In this document: in pieces, positions 33,115 through 41,112 of the stretch | How the letters are laid out: the number at the start of each line of letters is the position of its first letter | Numbering within the stretch: the first letter of the stretch is position 1 | NCBI GenBank assembly: GCA_900314395.1 | Contig: OMVB01000051.1 | Span: 1 to 42,479, forward strand | DNA length: 42,479 bases | From: an uncultured Prevotellaceae bacterium | GTDB lineage: Bacteria > Bacteroidota > Bacteroidia > Bacteroidales > UBA932 | Reading direction: 5' to 3' | Translations under genes and position numbers: made by a program | The notes under the pieces: model-generated | What the model saw: only the letters and a program-made list of their open reading frames with translations | What the model was told of the DNA's origin: nothing | Database searches by the model: none

Positions 33115-35892
33115 ATGAAAAGATACATCGGCATAATAGCATTGGCAGTGCTTGCCCTTGCATGTGGCAAAAAAAGCAGCCAGATAAAGGTAGACGGCGA
33201 GGGCGCATGCATACGCCTTGAAGTCATCTCACCGGAAATCATCCGCGTAAGCGAAACCCCGGACGGGGTATTCCCTGACAGGGAATCCCTTGTTGTGCTG
33301 CCTCAGGAAGGCTTTTCTGATTACACCGTGGAACAGACAGAAGGGGCAGTCCGCGTTATAACTTCCAAACTGATCGCACAGGTAGACAAGGCCTCTGCCA
33401 CTGTAGCTTTTTTCCGTGCCGATGGTACCCCGCTTGCAACCGACGGCCGCGCCTCCTTCAAGCCCATAAATGTAGAGGATAAGGATGCCTGGAGCACTGC
33501 AGTAAGCTTTGCCTCTGAGCCGGAAGAGGCCTTTTATGGCCTTGGGCAGCATCAGGCCGGGGAATTCAACCACGCCGGCCGCAGCGAGGAACTCTTCCAG
33601 TACAACACCAAGGTAAGCGTGCCCTTTGTGGTTTCCAACAAGGGTTACGGCCTTCTATTTGACGCATATTCCCTTTCCCGGTGGGGTAATCCAGAGCCTT
33701 ACATGCAGCTTGGCAAAGCCTTCAAGCTCTTTGATAAAAACGGCCGGGAGGGCGCCCTCACCGGTACTTATGTTACGGCACAGGGCCAGCCGCTTGTCCA
33801 GAGGGAAGACAGTCTTTACTATGAGAACGAATTTGCTGTAAAGAACCTTCCAAAGATTGCCCTTAACGGCAGCAAGGTGGTTTACGAGGGCTATATCCAG
33901 GCACCGGAAACAGCTGATTATCACTTCATTCAGTACTATGCCGGCTTCCAGCGTACTGTTATAGGCGGCAAGGAAGTAATGTCCCGCCGCTGGCGTCCGG
34001 CCTGGAACCCCAACAGCTACAAATACGTAGTCCGCCTGGAAAAGGACGTAAAAACTCCTATCCGCATAGAGTGGGAGCCGGACGGCGATGTCTCTTACAT
34101 CGGCCTTAGGGTGGCGGACCATAAGGCAGAACCGCAGGGACGCATAAGTTTCTGGAGCGAGTTTGAGCCTCAGCTGGATTACTATTTCATTGCCGGTGAC
34201 AATTATGACGGCGTAATAAAGGGCTACAGAAAGCTCACAGGTAAGGCCCAGGTAATGCCCAAATGGGTGCTTGGCTTCTGGCAGAGCCGTGAGCGCTATT
34301 CCACTCAGGAAGACCTGGTGGAAACCCTCACGGAGCTTCGCCGCAGGCATATTCCCGTGGACAATATAGTCCAGGACTGGCAGTACTGGGAAGACGACCA
34401 GTGGGGCAGCCACAACTTTGACGCCACCCGTTACCCGGACCCTGAGGCGATGCTGGACAGCGTCCATGCCCTTAACGGCCGCTTCATGATTTCCGTATGG
34501 CCCAAATTCTACACCAATACAGACAATTACAAGGAGCTTAAAGCCGCAGGCTACGCATATACCCACGCCGAGGACGACGGCCTTGTAGACTGGCTGGGTC
34601 ATCCTACAACCTTCTACGATGCTTATTCCAAAGGCGGCCGGGAGATGTTCTGGCGCCAGATGGACGATGCCCTTTACACTAAGTTCGGACGCAAGATTGA
34701 CGCCTGGTGGATGGACGCATCGGAACCCAATTTAAGGGACTGCCTGCCGATGGATTACCAGAAATGGCTTCTTACTCCTACGGCCCTTGGCCCTTCTACG
34801 GAGTACCTTAACGCCTATGCCCTTATGAACGCACAGGCCATTTATGAGGGCCAGAGGAGCGTGGACCCTGACAAGCGCGTATTCCTTCTTACCCGCAGCG
34901 GTTTCGCGGGGCTTCAGCGCTACAGCACAGCCACATGGAGTGGCGATATAGGTACTTCATGGACCGACATGCGCACGCAGATGGCCGCAGGCCTTAATTA
35001 CAGCATGAGCGGCATCCCGTTCTGGGGAATGGACATCGGCGGCTTCTCTGTAATGAGCAAATTCTACGACAAGGCCAATGAGCCCGAGTGGCAGGAACTC
35101 CAGACTAGGTGGCACCAGTTCGGCGCCTTTGTGCCTCTGTTCCGCACACACGGCCAGTGGCCGCGCAGGGAGCTTTGGAACATCGCTCCGGAAGGCTCAC
35201 AGACCTATGAGAGCATACTTTACTATATGCGCCTGCGCTATCGCCTGATGCCTTATCTATACTCCGTTGCAGGTGCAGTCAACACCGACGATGCTACCAT
35301 GATGCGCGGCCTGCCAATGGATTATCCGGATGACCCCCAGGTGCGTGACCTCTCTGACCAGTGGATGCTGGGCCCGGCCCTGATGCCATGCCCGGTTTAC
35401 GAATACAAGGCCCGCAGCCGCGACGTTTACTTCCCGGAGGGCGGCTGGTACGATTTTTATACCGGTTCCTATATCGCCGGCGGTCAGCACCTTACCGCTT
35501 CCGCCCCGTATGAGAGAATGCCGCTGTACGTACGTGCTGGCAGCATTGTTCCCATCGGCAAAGAGATGGAATGGACAGACCAGTACACTGACGACGAACT
35601 CCTGATCCTGGTTTATTCCGGTGCCGATGCCAATTTTACCCTTTACCAGGATGACGGCCTCAGCTACGGCTACGAAAGGGGAGAGTGCTCCAAGGTGGAA
35701 TTCTATTGGAATGACGGCACAAAAACCCTCAGCATCGGCGCAAGGGAAGGCTCTTATCCCGGAATGCCCTCAAGTATAATGATGAGGATAGTTGTTGTCA
35801 GCCCGCAGGAGCCCTTCGCCTTTGACCCTGACACTGCAGGCAACAGGGTGGTCGCTTACATCGGCAATCCAGTAAATTTGAATTTTAATTAA
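33115..35892 (+). CDS. GH31 alpha-xylosidase-type enzyme with PA14 insertion, lipoprotein
   Basis: The 925-residue protein has lipobox LALAC (C17), an N-terminal GH31 beta-sandwich, an inserted PA14-like domain (about 216-345; VVYEGYIQAPETADYHFIQYYAG), then the (beta/alpha)8 barrel with WWMDASEPN (nucleophile D534) and WSGDIGTSW (acid/base D611), and C-terminal beta domains. A PA14 insert at this site is typical of xyloglucan alpha-xylosidases such as those of Cellvibrio and the B. ovatus xyloglucan locus. The enzyme would remove alpha-xylose from the non-reducing end of xyloglucan oligosaccharides in the periplasm. GH31 also contains some alpha-galactosidases, so a role on galactosyl side chains cannot be excluded. 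Start and stop are tightly packed between GH2 (one base) and the esterase gene (five bases). Confidence 0.9.
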   Translation: MKRYIGIIALAVLALACGKKSSQIKVDGEGACIRLEVISPEIIRVSETPDGVFPDRESLVVLPQEGFSDYTVEQTEGAVRVITSKLIAQVDKASATVAFFRADGTPLATDGRASFKPINVEDKDAWSTAVSFASEPEEAFYGLGQHQAGEFNHAGRSEELFQYNTKVSVPFVVSNKGYGLLFDAYSLSRWGNPEPYMQLGKAFKLFDKNGREGALTGTYVTAQGQPLVQREDSLYYENEFAVKNLPKIALNGSKVVYEGYIQAPETADYHFIQYYAGFQRTVIGGKEVMSRRWRPAWNPNSYKYVVRLEKDVKTPIRIEWEPDGDVSYIGLRVADHKAEPQGRISFWSEFEPQLDYYFIAGDNYDGVIKGYRKLTGKAQVMPKWVLGFWQSRERYSTQEDLVETLTELRRRHIPVDNIVQDWQYWEDDQWGSHNFDATRYPDPEAMLDSVHALNGRFMISVWPKFYTNTDNYKELKAAGYAYTHAEDDGLVDWLGHPTTFYDAYSKGGREMFWRQMDDALYTKFGRKIDAWWMDASEPNLRDCLPMDYQKWLLTPTALGPSTEYLNAYALMNAQAIYEGQRSVDPDKRVFLLTRSGFAGLQRYSTATWSGDIGTSWTDMRTQMAAGLNYSMSGIPFWGMDIGGFSVMSKFYDKANEPEWQELQTRWHQFGAFVPLFRTHGQWPRRELWNIAPEGSQTYESILYYMRLRYRLMPYLYSVAGAVNTDDATMMRGLPMDYPDDPQVRDLSDQWMLGPALMPCPVYEYKARSRDVYFPEGGWYDFYTGSYIAGGQHLTASAPYERMPLYVRAGSIVPIGKEMEWTDQYTDDELLILVYSGADANFTLYQDDGLSYGYERGECSKVEFYWNDGTKTLSIGAREGSYPGMPSSIMMRIVVVSPQEPFAFDPDTAGNRVVAYIGNPVNLNFN

Positions 35893-35897
35893 GGTAT

Positions 35898-37364
35898 ATG
35901 ATAAAGTTTTTTAATCCGGTCAGGAGCATTCTTGCCGCCGCCCTTCTTTTAGCAGGGACCTCATTCGCTTTTGCGGGAGACCTGAAAGTGGCACATGTGT
36001 TCTCTGACCACGCTGTGCTGCAGCGGGAAACATCGGCCCCCGTATGGGGCTGGGGAAAACCCGGAGCAAAGGTTACAGTTAATACTTCCTGGGACGGGAA
36101 GACCACCAGCGCCACTGTAGCAAAGGACGGTTCATGGCGCGTTAAGGTTACAACTGGCAAGGCCGGAGGCTCTTACGCTATTACCGTTCGCAGCGGCAAG
36201 GAAAGCGTCACAATAAGCGACGTGGCCTTTGGAGAGGTATGGCTTTGCAGCGGCCAGTCCAATATGGAAATGCCGATGCGCGGTTTTGGCTTCCAGGAAA
36301 TAGAAGGCTTCCGCGAGCATCTTCTGGAAGCATCGGAATATGCCTCCCGCATACGTATATTCAACATTAAGGCCGATACCACCCATGTTGCGCAGGCAGA
36401 TGTGCAGGCCACCTGGCAGTACACGCAGCCGGATGTTTTCTGCGAATCTTCGGCAGTAGGCTATCTCTTTGCAAAGAGGCTTACCAAGAACCTGGATGTG
36501 CCCGTTGGCATAATAGTAAACGCCTGGGGCGGCAGCCGCATAGAGCCGTGGATGAGCTGGGAGGCGGTAGAGCAGGCTGGCGTTTCGGAAGAAGAACTTA
36601 AGACCATCAAAGCCCTTCATGAGCGTGCCGGCGGCTGGCCGCAGAGTACTGCTACATGCTGGAACGGCCGCGTACTGCCTGTTGCCGGATACCCGATAAA
36701 AGGTATAATCTGGTATCAGGGCTGTTCAAACATCGGCCAGGACTGCTATGACAAGCTTCAGACCTCTATGGTAAAGCTATGGCGTGAGGCCTGGGGCCTT
36801 GGCGACATCCCCTTCATTTACGCCCTTCTTGCTCCTTACGAGCATGGGGATGTAAACGGCCGCTGGCGCCCGCGCTTTGTGCGTACCCAGATGGATGCCT
36901 TGAAGACTACTCCCAACTCTTATGCAGTTTGCACAGAGACTTTGGGAACCGATATTACTGTGCATCCTCCTTATAAACAGGAAGTTGCAGACATGATGGC
37001 CATGCGGGCCCTTAATTGCGCCTACGGCCAGTCTCTTGGCATTACCCTTGACTATCCGGAGCCCAAGGACATAGAATATCTTGAAGACGGCCGGGTAAAA
37101 ATCAAGTTTACCAACGTGTGGAGCAACCTTATGAGCATTTCTTCAAGGGATGTGCGCGGTTTTGAACTGGCCGGCGAAGACAGGGTCTTCCATCTGGCAC
37201 AGGCCCAGGTAGACTGGGACGGCGAGACAGTTTATGTCCAGTGTGCCGATGTCCCCAAGCCTGTTGCAGTGCGTTACAGCTTCCGCAACTGGATGGGCTC
37301 TAATTTGCAGACTTCTTACGGAATTCCTGTCCCGCCTTTCCGTACAGACGATTGGAATGAATAA
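35898..37364 (+). CDS. SGNH-type acetylesterase (sialate O-acetylesterase family), secreted
   Basis: The 488-residue protein has a signal peptide ending FAFAGD (residues 23-28), an N-terminal beta-sandwich (HVFSDHAVLQRETSAPVWGWG at about 33-53) and the SASA/SGNH esterase fold. The nucleophile motif LCSGQSNMEMP has S121. The C-terminal catalytic region TLGTDITVHPPYKQEVADMM carries the Asp-X-X-His pair ending in H356. The block that often reads WYQGESN is WYQGCSN here (272-278). In Bacteroidota PULs such enzymes remove acetyl groups from hemicelluloses, so acetylated glucomannan or xyloglucan is the likely substrate rather than sialic acid. It lies five bases after the GH31 gene. Confidence 0.85.
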   Translation: MIKFFNPVRSILAAALLLAGTSFAFAGDLKVAHVFSDHAVLQRETSAPVWGWGKPGAKVTVNTSWDGKTTSATVAKDGSWRVKVTTGKAGGSYAITVRSGKESVTISDVAFGEVWLCSGQSNMEMPMRGFGFQEIEGFREHLLEASEYASRIRIFNIKADTTHVAQADVQATWQYTQPDVFCESSAVGYLFAKRLTKNLDVPVGIIVNAWGGSRIEPWMSWEAVEQAGVSEEELKTIKALHERAGGWPQSTATCWNGRVLPVAGYPIKGIIWYQGCSNIGQDCYDKLQTSMVKLWREAWGLGDIPFIYALLAPYEHGDVNGRWRPRFVRTQMDALKTTPNSYAVCTETLGTDITVHPPYKQEVADMMAMRALNCAYGQSLGITLDYPEPKDIEYLEDGRVKIKFTNVWSNLMSISSRDVRGFELAGEDRVFHLAQAQVDWDGETVYVQCADVPKPVAVRYSFRNWMGSNLQTSYGIPVPPFRTDDWNE

Positions 37365-37378
37365 AATCAGGTGAGATT

Positions 37379-39706
37379 ATGTATAAAAAGACATTATTGA
37401 AAATGACTTCTGTAGCATTTGCAGCCGCAGCCCTTTCTTCTTGCGGCGGTGACAAAGAGGTAAAAGTTATTCCGGCCGATGCCGACGTAGAGGCCAAGGT
37501 AGAAAGCGTACTCAAGGGCATGAGCCTTAAGGATAAGGCCGGCCAGATGGTCCAGCTTAATATCTCCGTCCTTGAGGACGAAACCCGCGAGGCCATAGAC
37601 CCCGCCAAACTGGACAAAATCATAGGGGAGTACCGCGTTGGTTCCATCCTTAACGTGATGCACGATGCCGCCCACAGCCGTGAGCACACCGCCGCAATGG
37701 TTAAGCAGATTCAGGACAAGAGTATGGAAAGCATCGGCATACCATGTATTTATGGTTTGGATATGATCCACGGTGCAACATACCTGACCGACGGTTCATT
37801 CTATCCGCAGGAGGTGAATATCGCTGCAACCTTCAACCGTGTGTATGCCCGTCAGCTGGGCGCCGCAATGGCTTATGAAACCCGTGCCGCACAGGTTCCG
37901 TGGGTGTTTTCTCCGGTAATGGACCTTGGCCGTGATCCCCGCTGGCCGCGTATCTGGGAAAGCTTCGGAGAAGATCCTTTCCTGCAGGCAGAAATGGCCC
38001 GTGAAGAGACTGTGGCCATTCAGGGTGCTGACCCTAATCATATCGACCTTGAGCATGCAGCCGTTTCCATCAAGCATTTCATGGGTTATGGCGTTCCTGC
38101 TTCAGGCAAGGATCGTACCCCCGCCTACATCGCAGAAAATGACCTTCGCGAGAAGTTCTTTGCGCCCTTCCTGGCCTGCTTTAAGGCCGGTGCGCTTACC
38201 GCAATGGTAAACTCTGCTTCTATCAACGGTATCCCCACCCATGCAAACAAGACACTTCTTACCGGTTGGGTAAAGGAGCAGCTTGGCTGGGACGGAATGC
38301 TTGTTACCGACTGGGCCGACATCGACAATCTCTTCAACCGTGACCATGTTGCCGCCAACAAACGTGAGGCCGTTGCAATGGGCATCAATGCAGGTATCGA
38401 CATGATTATGGATCCTTATGACCCTGAGTGCGTTAACGACCTTGTTGCCGTTGTAGAGTCCGGCGACGTTCCTATGTCACGTATAGACGACGCCGTACGC
38501 CGCATCCTGCGCCTGAAGGTGCGTCTAGGCCTCTTTGAGAATCCTCTCTGGGAGCATGATTACAAAGACTTCGCCTGCGAGCGTTTTGCAAAGGAGTCTT
38601 ACGCTGCTGCCGTAGAGTCTGAGGTTCTTCTTAAGAATGATGGAATCCTGCCTCTCAAGGGCTCTGAGCGTATTCTGGTCACCGGCCCTAATGCCAACTC
38701 CCTGCGTACCATTAACGGTGGTTGGAGCTATACCTGGCAGGGTAATGCCGATGCTTATGTTCCCCAGTACAATACTATCTACGAGGCCCTGAAGGCCCGC
38801 TTCGGCAAGGTTAGCTACGAGCCCGGCGTCGTTTACAGCAACAATCCTGACTGGCAGGCAGAAGATGCTTCCGGCATAGCCCGCGCCGTAGCAGCAGCCC
38901 ATGCGGCCGATGTCATTGTGGCTTGCGTGGGTGAGAACTCTTACTGCGAGACTCCCGGCAACATGGATGACCTTAACCTTTCCGCCAACCAGAAGGCTCT
39001 GGTAAAGGCTCTTGCCGCTACCGGAAAGCCTGTTATCCTTGTGCTTAACGAGGGCCGTCCCCGCCTTATCGGAGACATCGAACCTCTTGCAAAGGCTGTT
39101 ATAGACATTATGCTGCCTTCCAACTACGGTGGCGATGCCCTTGCAGCCCTTATGGCCGGTGACGAGAACTTCTCCGGACGCCTGCCGTTCACTTATTCCA
39201 AGCATATCAACGCCCTGCATACCTATGACTACAAGGTTTCAGAGCATCGCGATACGATGGAGGGTTCATACAACTACGACGCCGTAATGGACGTTCAGTG
39301 GCCCTTCGGACACGGTCTCAGCTACACCAGCTTCGAGTACAGCAATCTGTCCGTCATTGCCGGCTCTGACCGGCAATCCTTCAAAGCCGGCGACGTTCTT
39401 AAGGTTTCAGTAGACGTAAAGAATACCGGTGCCGTGGCTGGCAAGGAAGCTGTGCTTGTTTACAGCTCAGACCTTGTGGCTTCCCTTATTCCGGATGTGA
39501 AGCGCCTGCGTGCCTTCGAGAAGATTGCCCTTGAGCCTGGCCAGACTCTTACCGTTTCCTTTGAGATTCCGGCTTCGGCCCTTGCATTTGTGGGTACAGA
39601 CGGCAAATGGCGTCTGGAGAAGGGCGACTTCCGCATCAGCTGCGGCGGCCTGTCTGCAATGGTTAACTGCACTGAGACAAAAATTTGGGACACTCCTAAT
39701 ATTTAG
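37379..39706 (+). CDS. GH3 beta-glucosidase-type enzyme, lipoprotein
   Basis: The 775-residue protein has lipobox LSSC (C22; tail GGDKEVK) and the three-part GH3 plan: an N-terminal (beta/alpha)8 domain (about 35-380) with SPVMDLGRDPRWPRIWESFGEDP (179-201), KHFMGYG, and nucleophile motif LVTDWADI with D311; an alpha/beta sandwich (about 420-620) with VGENSYCETPGN; and a C-terminal fibronectin-III-like domain (about 650-770) with FGHGLSYTSFEYS at its start. It should release glucose, or possibly xylose, from the non-reducing end of oligosaccharides, in the periplasm. In xyloglucan pathways this step alternates with alpha-xylosidase. The family is certain; a beta-glucosidase role is inferred from context. 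Confidence 0.92.
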   Translation: MYKKTLLKMTSVAFAAAALSSCGGDKEVKVIPADADVEAKVESVLKGMSLKDKAGQMVQLNISVLEDETREAIDPAKLDKIIGEYRVGSILNVMHDAAHSREHTAAMVKQIQDKSMESIGIPCIYGLDMIHGATYLTDGSFYPQEVNIAATFNRVYARQLGAAMAYETRAAQVPWVFSPVMDLGRDPRWPRIWESFGEDPFLQAEMAREETVAIQGADPNHIDLEHAAVSIKHFMGYGVPASGKDRTPAYIAENDLREKFFAPFLACFKAGALTAMVNSASINGIPTHANKTLLTGWVKEQLGWDGMLVTDWADIDNLFNRDHVAANKREAVAMGINAGIDMIMDPYDPECVNDLVAVVESGDVPMSRIDDAVRRILRLKVRLGLFENPLWEHDYKDFACERFAKESYAAAVESEVLLKNDGILPLKGSERILVTGPNANSLRTINGGWSYTWQGNADAYVPQYNTIYEALKARFGKVSYEPGVVYSNNPDWQAEDASGIARAVAAAHAADVIVACVGENSYCETPGNMDDLNLSANQKALVKALAATGKPVILVLNEGRPRLIGDIEPLAKAVIDIMLPSNYGGDALAALMAGDENFSGRLPFTYSKHINALHTYDYKVSEHRDTMEGSYNYDAVMDVQWPFGHGLSYTSFEYSNLSVIAGSDRQSFKAGDVLKVSVDVKNTGAVAGKEAVLVYSSDLVASLIPDVKRLRAFEKIALEPGQTLTVSFEIPASALAFVGTDGKWRLEKGDFRISCGGLSAMVNCTETKIWDTPNI

Positions 39707-39766
39707 ATAGCAACTGTCGTTCACGAGGACACGGGCGTCCACGGGTTTAAAAGTACAGTTGTTATC
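39706..39766 (+). other. Long-range hairpin in the GH3-epimerase gap
   Basis: GATAGCAACTGT (39706-39717) pairs with ACAGTTGTTATC (39755-39766), 12 positions with one G-U pair. Inside lies a second small stem GGAC/GTCC (39727-39740). It starts on the last base of the GH3 stop codon and lies in the longest gap within the operon apart from that before the transporter. It has no T run, so it may be a processing or attenuation element. Confidence 0.5.
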
Positions 39767-39784
39767 TTAAAACAATAACATTGA

Positions 39785-41053
39785 ATGATAGAAGATTTTA
39801 AGAGAGAGGTTAAGTCTAATCTTACAGAAAATATACTTCCTTATTGGCTTGCGCTGAAGGATCCGGAGGGTGGCTTTTACGGAGAGGTTACGTCTGGAGG
39901 TACCGTCCTGCGGGACGCTCCGCGCGGCGTAATCCTTAACGCCCGGATTATCTGGTCTTTTGCCGCTGCTTATCAGGCTATTCCGGACAAAGACTACCTG
40001 CTTGCGGCCATCCATGCCAAGGACTGGTTCCTAAAGCATTTCTGTGACCACAAGTACGGCGGTGTCTACTGGTCTGTTAACGCCGACGGCTCCCGTCTGG
40101 ATGCCAAGAAGCAGCTCTACGCCCAGGGCTTTGCAATCTACGGGCTGTCAGAGCTTTACAAGGTTACCCATGACGACGAAGTCCTAAAGGCTGCCGTTAA
40201 CATCTACCGTGTGGTTGAGGCTCATTTTGCTGATGCGGCCAATGGGGGCTACATAGAGGCTCTTGCGCGCGACTTTTCTCCGCTGGACGACATGTCACTG
40301 TCGGCCCACGATATCAATGCCGACAAGACAATGAACTCGCATCTTCATATCCTTGAGGCTTATGCTAATCTTTATACTGCCTGGCCCGATGCCGGCCTGA
40401 AAAAGGCCGTAGAGGCCCTTCTGGACATCATCGGCACAAAGGTCATGGATGAAGCCGGGCACTTGCAGCTTTACTTTAAACGTGACTGGAGCGTGCTCCC
40501 GGGCGGCGTTTCCTACGGACATGACATAGAGACTTCCTGGCTGGCCCTGGAATGCGCTTTTGCGCTCAAGGACCAGGCTGTAGTGGATCGCGTCCGCCCC
40601 TGGGCTTTCGCCATGGGCCTTGCAGGCAACGAAGGCCTTCTCCCGGACGGCTCCATGCGTTACGAGCAGCTCGTCATGCCCGACTCTGATCGGGTATCTT
40701 ATGACGATTCCCGCCAATGGTGGGTCCAGGCCGAAACCGTTGTCGGCAACCTCTGGCTCTGGAAATATCACGAAGGTCTTTCGAGCTCTTCTTCTGTCAT
40801 TTCGGACTCTTCTTCTGTCATTTCGGACTCTTCTTCTGTCATTTCGAGCGAAGTCGAGAAATCTCAATTCCTATTAAATGCTATCGCAGCGTGGAACTAT
40901 ATCAAAAATAATTTGGTAGATAGTGAAGGAGGCGAATGGTGGTGGGCCATCCTGCCGGACGGAAGCATAGACAAAGCCAACCCTAAGGCCGGCTTCTGGA
41001 AATGCCCCTACCACAACACCCGCATGTGCCTCCAGGTCATGACTTTGATATAA
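39785..41053 (+). CDS. AGE-family cellobiose 2-epimerase with an in-frame repeat insertion
   Basis: This cytoplasmic (alpha/alpha)6-barrel epimerase (422 residues, no signal peptide) interconverts glucose and mannose at the reducing end of beta-1,4-disaccharides. It would turn mannobiose into mannosylglucose, the substrate of the GH130 phosphorylase of this operon. Motifs include YAQGFAIYGLSELY (112-125), KTMNSHLHILEAY (181-193), SYGHDIETSWLALE (243-256; H246), QWWVQAETVVG (311-321) and FWKCPYHNTRMC (404-415; H410). Between WKYHEGL and the next barrel helix (FLLNAIAAWNYI), residues 333-360 are a low-complexity stretch made of SSSVISD heptads coded by a 21-base tandem repeat. The insertion replaces a surface turn between helices and leaves the active-site motifs intact. 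The -33 element of the transporter promoter lies within its last codons. Confidence 0.92.
   Translation: MIEDFKREVKSNLTENILPYWLALKDPEGGFYGEVTSGGTVLRDAPRGVILNARIIWSFAAAYQAIPDKDYLLAAIHAKDWFLKHFCDHKYGGVYWSVNADGSRLDAKKQLYAQGFAIYGLSELYKVTHDDEVLKAAVNIYRVVEAHFADAANGGYIEALARDFSPLDDMSLSAHDINADKTMNSHLHILEAYANLYTAWPDAGLKKAVEALLDIIGTKVMDEAGHLQLYFKRDWSVLPGGVSYGHDIETSWLALECAFALKDQAVVDRVRPWAFAMGLAGNEGLLPDGSMRYEQLVMPDSDRVSYDDSRQWWVQAETVVGNLWLWKYHEGLSSSSSVISDSSSVISDSSSVISSEVEKSQFLLNAIAAWNYIKNNLVDSEGGEWWWAILPDGSIDKANPKAGFWKCPYHNTRMCLQVMTLI
40786..40848 (+). repeat. Three 21-base tandem repeats inside the epimerase gene, ending in a palindromic motif
   Basis: Units at 40786-40806, 40807-40827 and 40828-40848 share CTCTTCTTCTGTCATTTCG; the third ends GAG instead of GGA. 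It runs directly into CGAAGTCGAGAAATCT (40849-40864), which with the preceding ATTTCGAG makes an imperfect palindrome with TCGA on both sides of GCGAAG. I recognise the TCATTTCGAGCGAAGTCGAGAAATCT type of element as one that is usually intergenic in Bacteroidota. Confidence 0.85.
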
Positions 41054-41074
41054 TCCCAAAATAAATTATATTTG
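41044..41074 (+). promoter_or_regulatory. Bacteroidota promoter of the sugar transporter gene
   Basis: TTTG (41044-41047), 19 bases, TATATTTG (41067-41074) match the consensus exactly. The -33 box lies inside the end of the epimerase gene. The predicted start is about 30 bases before the ATG at 41113, so the transporter can be expressed without the upstream operon. Confidence 0.75.
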
Positions 41075-41112
41075 TAAGCCAAGCATTAAAGAACACATAA
41101 CACAGAAACATA

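Noticed and set aside
33655..34602. 315-residue minus-strand open frame opposite GH31
   Set aside because: Antisense to the GH31 barrel with no promoter, start context or family motif.
40786..40848. Short tandem repeats considered as a CRISPR array
   Set aside because: Units are directly adjacent without spacers, only 21 bases long, and lie within a coding gene.
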